This document shows, in pieces, positions 56,678 to 64,000 of a stretch of 64,000 bases of DNA. How positions within the stretch are numbered: position 1 is the stretch's first letter; each line of letters opens with the position of its first letter. The notes below the pieces were generated by a model that was not told where the DNA came from, searched no databases, and saw nothing but the letters and a program-made list of their open reading frames with translations. The translations under genes were made by a program, and so were the position numbers. The stretch covers positions 5,282,398 to 5,346,397 of the forward strand of contig OW051469.1 in the NCBI GenBank assembly GCA_932521025.1, in the 5' to 3' direction. The stretch is from Oscheius onirici (taxonomy: Eukaryota > Nematoda > Chromadorea > Rhabditida > Rhabditidae).

Positions 56678-59600
56678 ATGTCTACGACGCCCAAGGAGAA
56701 GGGAAAAGTGAGCTTTTGAATTGTACAGAGGCGAGAGGGAGAAATACTTGGTCTTTCCACTCCAGAAGAGTCTCAAAACCCTCTTTCTCTCCCTTTTGCA
56801 CCCGATTCTAATCTCGAATTCAATCTCTTTCTCTGCAGGTGCGGGTTCGAGGTCTTTTTGGCCGCATATTCTCGCCCGGCTCCGACAAATCAGACAGCGG
56901 AGAGAAGGAAAAAGAAAAGGAGACAAAGGCCACAAGCCTCGATATTAGTCAGCCATACAACACCGTCCATCGGGTTCATGTCGGCTATGATGGACAAAAG
57001 TTCAGTGGACTGCCACAGCCATGGATGGATATTTTGCTCAGGGAAATTAGGTAGGTGTTTATTCAAGTCATTTCCATTTTATCTCGGAGTTTATTTCGTT
57101 TCGATGCTTATTAGTCGGGTTCCTTTCCTACTTGATGGCGTGTTACTGGATTGGACCGTTCAAACTTTTATTTATAACCAGCAGAAATGTTTCCAAGCTC
57201 TAGCAGTGCTTCTGGGAGTTCGGACTGTTAAAACAAAAGAACTAAAAATAGTAAAAGTGATCCTGTAATTTTCTTTCCCTTTTCAGTGTGGCGGATCAGA
57301 AGAAGAACCCCAATGCCGTGGTCACGGCCCTTAAGTACTATGCTGCTTCTCTGAAAGAGCAAGAAACTGCTAAATTTATGACGCCGAATAGCATATACAA
57401 CCAGAGCGATGAGGACGACATCGACATCACACTGGAAGGTCAAATACAGGAACATTTGAGGACGAGTATAGCGGGGAATGGTAACTGGTCGATGTATTTT
57501 TTGAACTTAATTTTGAACAGGTCTTACGCCGTCGACATCGCTTCAAATTGACTCGACGTTGACGTCTCCAAACTCGGCTCCAAATAATTTGAAGAAAGTT
57601 CCCTCTCCAGCGCCAAATATGGCTGAGAACAAATCAGCACCTTCACTGACAGGTATGTTTCTCACTCAATTTTTACATTTCCTTTTCAGAAGCTCCTGCA
57701 CCACCAGTTTATCCCCGAACTGGCAAGATGCCACCTCCGCCACCTCCTCCACAACGAGCAAAAGTGGTCACAGCGAATGGAACTCTTCTCAAGACTGGAG
57801 CTCCTGTTCCGGGACAACATAAAGTAGCGCCAAAGGTTCCTCCCAAACCGGCGGTGAGTAAACTTTGATGATAGAGAGAATGACCATAAATCCTACTGCT
57901 TTTCAAACGCAGGGTCATCAGGTTTACGCTGTTCGGGCGGTGAGTCTAATGAGCCGTAGAAAAAGCGTCTTTCGTGGGACAGGCATTCAGACGGGTGGCC
58001 TTTACTCCAGGTCTGCGGTGTACTCTCTGTTACTCTCACTTTGCTGCATTGAACAGTCTGAATTTTTCGTTCCTGGACCTCTTTCATGGCTTAACCTTAG
58101 CTGAATCTGATCTGTTTATAACTTTTGTTTCACCTGACGTTCCCCAGAAATTTCGCTTCATCTTATGCACATCTTCAAGTCGGTACCTCATTTTATGGAA
58201 TTCCTCTTCCCGACCATTGTCAATCCACAAGTTTTGTCCTTCGTCGTCTCTAGCTTGCCATCCTTTCTCACGCATTCACTGTTTCCAGTCAGCGTCTCAT
58301 TTACAAATCGGCCGATTGGGTTGTTGCAAAAAGTTCCTTGCCAGTCCCGCCGTTCGTCGTACCGACGTCAGAGGAGGTGCAGCAACCTGCTGGATTATCA
58401 CTGGGCGTGCTCTCCTGGTCTTTCGACGCTTTTCCTTCAAAAATTTAGCGTTCGTTTTAGTGCTCTTTTCTCTGTTTACTTTCGGTTTTCACGAGTTTTT
58501 GTCGTCGGGAGAGGGTAATCCGTGTCCATTGAGCACCGGCCAAAAGCACATTTGTGACCCTGTGCGCACTCTCCCAACAGAAAAAAAACACTCACTTCGG
58601 GTTGTGACCTTTTCTCCTTCTCAATTGACCACTATCGTTATCTCGTCGCCATCCGAGAATGATTCATTTGGGAACTTTGATTCATTGATGTTACTGTTTT
58701 AAACACCGCTAATCGTATTTGTATGACCTCTGATGATCCACGTTTTTGAGCTTCCAAGGGTTATTATCTTTGAGATCAGTGTTCTCAGAGGAGGCGCCCA
58801 TATCGTTTGAATACCAAAGTAGAGTATGGTAATCCTATATCTGGTTATCTAACAGTTACTCTTTTATCTGGATCTTCTAGGCAGACCCAAATACAATGCA
58901 TTAGAAAGACTTGAGGAAAATGACATGGTCTGGAACTGACCAAGACTTCTTTTTCCTGGACGTTCCTTTCCATCCCCTCTTCCCCGTCTTTTTGCTTCCA
59001 CCTGCCCTGGTGACGGCGCTTTCTAAGCTCTTCCTAGTGAACTGGATCGCTTACCGATCGTGCCAGAGAAAAAGTCCTGCCATTCGAATCTTTGACGAGA
59101 CCTTCCAGCCACTTTTATGTCCATGACCTTTGCCAGTTTTGATTAGCTGATTATGCCGTGTTTTAAAGCGGCTGTGCGTAAATTAGGGAATTTATCGGTG
59201 TCGGGCTGCCATCGACACCCGACATTCCCTTTCCTTTGATCAGAAGAGACGACCTGTCTCTGCCCGCCCCTAGCTCTTTCCCTTAGGCGGACAGCTTGCC
59301 GACGGCAATCCGGTTGCCCCTTGTTTTGAGACATATTTGCAGAAGACCAGCTGTTATCTCTCTCTCTGATTATTTCTCTCTCTCGCTCCGATTGACCTCG
59401 AGCTTTTACAGATTTTGACGACAGACGCCGGGTAGTTTAATTGAGGGCGACACCTTTTTTTGACACCTGCCTGCCGGGACAGATTTGAATTTTTTCCCTC
59501 ATCTAAGGATGTACGACTGGAGTCTGACACCGAAGCGGATCAGTTTCTACTCTCCTTGGGGAGCCTATATTAGTCACATTGGTCACGAGTTACTGGTAAG

Positions 59601-62017
59601 CCGCGTTATCTCTTTGAACTCTTCGTCACGAAGACTTTTGTACGACATTCCCAATTTTACAATACACTACACGTTTCACGTCACCAAATTAGATGCGCGA
59701 GAATTGTCACTCTCGTAGAGATCGCTTGCAAATTACCCTCTTCACAAAGTTACCACTCCCTAACTGACCTTGGTCTCTAAAAAACTTTTCTTCTCTCCAC
59801 AAACCAAAATCAGCTGTGTTGAGGAATTCAAACTATGATGCCTAGTTCAAAGCGTGCTTTGGTGGTAATTCACGGTTCATTGGCAGGGAACAACGATCAT
59901 AGGGGGCTTGCCGTTGCTTCTCTCGACATTTTTGAGCGGAAAACGACAGACTGCTTGTGGGTGAGAGCGAAGAAGTTTTGAGAGAAAGTAAGCGACATCT
60001 ATACTCTTTAGCCGATCTTATATAACAAGGAGTATACTTTGGGTTTGTTCCTTTTAGTATTGTTTGTGGTTGGCATGATCCATTACTTTGCAAAGCACGT
60101 GAAGAACTTTTACATAAAGAAAGAGAAAAATATAATCCGACTGTGCTTCAGAATGCTCATAAAAAGGCAAAGAGCTTGTCCTTGAAGTTGGGGAAAGTCC
60201 TTCAGACTATCAGAAAGCAGAAAAAAGGCACTAAAGCCCCACTCATCCATCTCATTGAGACTGTGTTCGATCTCCTACGTGTGTGTGTTTGACAAAAAGT
60301 GCAAGCGGGACAAGTCTCCAGGTCGAGTTGAAGAATTTACGGTCATTTTTAGGCTGATAAAACAATAAGAACTAAAAGGAAAAAATAATTTTCAGCATCT
60401 GAAAACGAATTCGCAGATCGGCTCATCTGCCGGAAGCAGCTGTCAATTCTCTCCAGCTGGAAGTGACCAACAAAACTCGATAGGTCACTCTCTGTCGAAT
60501 GGAAGTGTGGCGAGCAGTAACGGCTCCGAAAATGATCCTCACTCGCTCTCAAACGTAATTTTTGTCCATTTTCGAAAAAAATAGCTATGAATTTAGAAGG
60601 AGAACGATGCCGGTCAGCCAGCACCCGCGACACAGGAATGTGTCCGGGTTAGAACACAACCGAAGGAGAAGATGACCGACTCACAAGTACTCGAAGAGCT
60701 CCGTCGAATTGTCAATCACGGAAATCCGCTGCACAAGTACGAGACGAAGAGGCAGATCGGAGTTGGGTAGGTATTTTTTCTGAATGTCTCTGGAAGAACT
60801 TTGTCTCATTCCCCAAACAAAGCTCATTGCGGAAGGAATGCAGTTTTCTCCGATGCCGTTCTGGTGGTCATTACACGCCGATTGGCAGGCGATTAGACTG
60901 ACGACTAGTATCGTGTGGCATGTAAGCAGATGGTAAAACTAGCTCGGAAAATGTCTTTTGGACAGAACTGAACTGATTTTTATAGAGCGTCAGGAACAGT
61001 ATTCGTTGCCAACAAGACGGGAACCAGTGATGTGGTTGCTGTCAAGAGGATGGCTTTCAAGTCGCAACCCAAAAAGGAGATGCTCCTGACCGAGATCAAA
61101 GTCATGCAACAGTTTAGACATCCGGTAGGTCTCCCTTCAATTCTTGTCCACTTTTTTCAAGTACACCCGCTTGTATTTGCTTGTCTACGGCCCTAAAGAG
61201 CCGCCAAGTAGCCTTCAGCGAGGGATCGAAACATATTTTCAGAACTTGGTCAATTATATCGAGTCGTACCTCGTGGAGGCGGATGACCTTTGGGTGGTTA
61301 TGGACTATTTGGAAGGAGGCAATTTGACAGATGTAGTAGTGAAGACGGAACTCGACGAGGGACAAATAGCTACAGTTCTGAAAGAATGTCTCAAGGCACT
61401 CAACTTCCTTCACAGGTAAGGAACATTGTGAGAGAGATTAACTCTTACAGCAACTCGATTGTGCACCGAGACATCAAAAGTGACAACGTTTTGCTTGGAA
61501 TGAACGGAGAAGTCAAACTGACTGACATGGGTTTCTGTGCTCAAATTCATCCTGGCAGCAAAAGAGACACTGTCGTCGGGACGCCGTACTGGATGGCTCC
61601 GGAGATTTTGAACAAGAAAAAGTACAACTCGAAAGTGGACATCTGGTCGCTCGGAATCATGGCCCTGGAAATGATCGACGGAGAACCGCCATATCTGCAC
61701 GAGACGCCGTTGAAGGCCATCTATCTGATTGCTCAGAATGGAAAACCAGAGATCAAAAAGAGGAACGAGCTCGGGAAAGATTTTGTGCACTTTTTGGATA
61801 GGTGCCTCGTGGTGGAGCCCGATGATCGGTACGTTTATGGTTTCCTTGCGGCTTATCTGTCTGTCTCAATCTGACTACAAAACCATTCAAAAAATCCATT
61901 TTCAGAGCGGAAGCCCAAGAACTCTTAAACCATCCGTTCATCCAAAGAGCCAAGCCTCTCAGCAGTCTCGTTCCCTACATTAAAGCAGTGAAGGAGCTGA
62001 AAGAGAAAGGCAAATAG
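56678..62017 (+). CDS. max-2: p21-activated kinase, MAX-2 type
   Basis: A Rac/Cdc42-controlled Ser/Thr kinase acting in axon guidance and cytoskeletal control. Exon 1 (56678) is [10 protein letters not shown]. The next exon has the CRIB domain [32 protein letters not shown], then [18 protein letters not shown]. Proline-rich linker exons ([31 protein letters not shown]) suit SH3 partners. A 2.4 kb low-content stretch precedes [19 protein letters not shown] and [20 protein letters not shown]. The kinase starts [24 protein letters not shown] (catalytic Lys), then [20 protein letters not shown] with DMG for [23 protein letters not shown] and [21 protein letters not shown] is at 62015-62017. DMG and [14 protein letters not shown] match C. 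elegans MAX-2 over PAK-1. Linker exons between 57930 and 60390 are uncertain. Confidence 0.9.
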
Positions 62018-63359
62018 GCCTCATTGGATTCTCCTTTTTTCTCCTGATCTTCCCATTCCCGATACGTGTTTTTCTTTCTGTATTTAGCCCCTTCTTTAGG
62101 CATTTTTCCTGTGATTTTAGCTCGTAATCGGCCCCCCGGTCCCGCAACCTCTTTCAGTTCACAAAATCATGACTTGCCCCACTGAAAATGCGTTCATTTC
62201 TAGTCTTTCCGCCCGTTTTCTTGAAGCCTTTTCTCTTGCAGAAACTCAACAAATCTTGAACATTACGCGTGCTTCCACAGCTCCTATTTGCTCACAATTT
62301 CTACTTTTGCAGCTTTCTTCGAATTATTTGAGAATAATATTTATCACAAAATGTCTTCCTATCTCCTGCACCACGTCATGCAAAATAAACGTAGACTTGT
62401 CTTAATTGTGTTCACTTTGCAAAATAGAAAGGTCGAGTGACCTTCATTTCAGAGAATTCGTCGCTATTCTTTGAAACAGGAAGCTCTTCAAAACGGAACA
62501 TTCGGATGTTCTTCAGCTAAAAACTGGAAACCTTCCTAAGGAGGCTGCCGAAAAAAAAATTCATTTGAATTCCCGCATACCATATTCATTGAGTGCTGTA
62601 GTTTGGCGCACGAGATTTTTTTGTCGAATTCTGACAGCATTGTCGGATTCCCCCATTTCTCTGCAGTTTTTCCGTTTTTTTCTCTTTTACTCTCTACCCG
62701 TAAAACTTTAAAAAACAAAACGTTTATACTCTTTAATGAAAAAGTGGTGAGACTACTTTCAGTACTAAATAGTTCTAGTTTCAACGTGAATTTCTTGCTT
62801 CCTTCATATTCCAAACAAACTCCCTCAAAACTGGCCATCGCAAGTAAAACCGTGCGGCAGTTGCAATTTTGAGCGGTCTAGAATCTCGAACAGTCGTGCG
62901 GCGACACTGGAACACATCTTCCGTTGATCTCTCGAAAATGTATTGATTTTTTTGTTAATGCACAGAAGCTGTGATGAAAAATGGGTGAAACTTCAAGTTC
63001 GGTAAAGTTGGGTAGACCAGTTAGATTCTTGATTGACAGCCATCGTCTCTCGAAATTGGATTGTTACGGATTATTTCTGGTCTGGCAATCATTGTATTTT
63101 TTCCTCTGAAAAGAATAATCACATGTTATGACTAGAATTCATCGAAAACTATAGAATCTCTTGATTTATTTTCCACATTTCTTACTGTTTCAGCCTTTTT
63201 TCTCATGGTCTGATTTCTCACCTTTTTGAGCTCACACCTTCGGAATGAAGCGGTTTTTGCCAAGAATTAACCGCTTAGTCAAAAGTCTCCGCCCATTGTA
63301 GATTTAGCTTATAATTTTTCATTTTCCCCGCTTTTATCCGCATTTTTCTTCTTATAAAG
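62018..63359. other. intergenic between max-2 and dcn-1
   Basis: 1.3 kb, AT-rich. Short open frames on both strands have no resemblance to known proteins. No repeat was recognised. Confidence 0.4.
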
Positions 63360-63710
63360 ATGAATTTTCAGGCTGAAGAATCAGCCGACTCCACTCTGGC
63401 CACTCCGGCGAAACGTAGCCGTGTAGCAGCACAAGTTCCCACTCGGTAGTTGTTTTGTTCATTTTTTATTAGAATTCCTTGTTCTTAGAGAAACGCACAC
63501 TGCACCTACTCTGAGCCACCTAAAAGCACAGATGAATCGACTGAACAAGCCGCAGAAGGAGCAGGTCAAGAATTTCGTCCAATGGACGCAGAGTAACGAA
63601 GCCGTCGCCATCGCCTGTCTCCAGAATACCGGCTGGAGCACGGAAATGGCTGTCAACATGTACTACAATGCGAGTTTTTACCTTTTCTGTATCTTAGCGC
63701 CAATAGAAAG
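63360..63710 (+). CDS. dcn-1: DCN1-like cullin neddylation factor, N-terminal part (partial)
   Basis: The UBA-like N-terminus MNRLNKPQKEQVKNFVQWTQ, SNEAVAIACLQNTGWSTEMA, VNMYYNA matches nematode DCN-1, an E3-type factor that promotes NEDD8 transfer to cullins. An upstream exon (MNFQAEESADSTLATPAKRS, RVAAQVPTR) splices GTAGTT...TTCTTAG to ETHTAPTLSHLKAQ before that methionine. Alternatively the TTTTCAG within the first codons is a trans-splice acceptor and translation begins at MNRL. The remaining gene (potentiating-neddylation domain) lies beyond the right edge. The last exon seen ends at about 63672 and the intron carries a foldback element. Confidence 0.75.
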
Positions 63711-63748
63711 GTGCCGCGACCAGTTTTAACATTTTTGACGTAAATATA

Positions 63749-63957
63749 GTCCGTCCAAGTTTTAATTCTTTTTTTTTACCTTTAAAAAGGGCGCTACGAG
63801 ACCCGTATAACATGCAAACGTTGGATACTCAGTCAACCAAATTCAATTTTTTAGAGCAAATTCAAGTTTTGGCTGAGTATCCAACGTTTGCATGATATAC
63901 GGGTCTCGCAGCGAACTTTTTAAAGGTCCAGAAACTCTCCGTAGAAATTGGACGGAC
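63749..63957. mobile_element. foldback MITE in dcn-1 intron
   Basis: Outer inverted repeats GTCCGTCCAA (63749-63758) and TTGGACGGAC (63948-63957). The inner stem 63781-63832 (TTTAAAAAGGGCGCTACGAG...) pairs with 63873-63924 over about 52 bp with few mismatches, around a 40 bp loop. It is about 209 bp with no coding capacity. Confidence 0.75.
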
Positions 63958-64000
63958 AATAGTTACGCTGAGCTCGCATTTATTGCTGATTTTGTTGTCC

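Overview
The window reads as nuclear DNA of a free-living or rhabditid-type nematode. Reasons: many 40-60 bp introns ending TTTTCAG or TTTCCAG; a splice-acceptor-like sequence a few bases upstream of most start codons, as expected for spliced-leader trans-splicing; a str-type seven-transmembrane chemoreceptor; a nematode DUF1248-type acetyltransferase; and a MAX-2-type PAK kinase. No species is assigned. All exon models were built by eye from splice signals and family resemblance.

Region 1-11.2 kb, mostly minus strand: first exon of eIF5A (running off the left edge), a small tetraspanning protein, a one-helix membrane protein, a GNAT/DUF1248 acetyltransferase, an H3K9-type SET methyltransferase and a small unknown helical protein. 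Region 11.3-19.1 kb: LUC7-like splicing factor (minus) divergent from ADP-dependent glucokinase (plus). The glucokinase has a 4.0 kb intron holding a decayed hAT transposon and two copies of a repeat. Region 19.4-23.5 kb: a cysteine-rich secreted or GPI-anchored protein (plus) convergent with a str-type receptor (minus), whose first intron holds a tRNA-derived SINE.

Region 23.9-36.1 kb is the most striking part. Two about 3.05 kb arms in inverted orientation (23859-26911 and 33010-36062) surround a 6.1 kb spacer with a MAM-domain gene and a globin gene. Each arm carries a secreted cysteine-rich gene followed by a von Willebrand A (vWA) segment. In both arms that segment is cut by the same in-frame TAA and by the same 204 bp ATCCGG-rich insertion. 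The inner boundary of the right arm lies inside the last globin exon and the left arm carries only the tail of that exon, so the right arm looks like the source and the left arm the copy.

Region 36.3-42.1 kb, minus: a likely co-oriented cluster of CNOT2 (CCR4-NOT), DNAJC21/zuotin-like co-chaperone and an unknown acidic protein. Region 43.2-51.9 kb, plus: phosphatidylinositol synthase and the complete U5 snRNP helicase BRR2. Region 51.9-55.1 kb is gene-poor: a direct duplication of the brr-2 downstream sequence, a 5'-truncated RTE-type LINE, a foldback hairpin and a GGACCGG-tiled element with perfect 14 bp terminal inverted repeats. Region 55-64 kb: a possible small secreted peptide gene (minus), the max-2/PAK kinase (plus) and the start of dcn-1 (plus), cut by the right edge and carrying a foldback MITE in its intron.

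Several genes serve the same processes: LUC7-like and BRR2 in pre-mRNA splicing, CNOT2 in mRNA turnover, eIF5A in translation and DNAJC21 in ribosome-linked chaperoning. The mobile elements sit in introns and intergenic DNA, apart from the insertion in the vWA exon.
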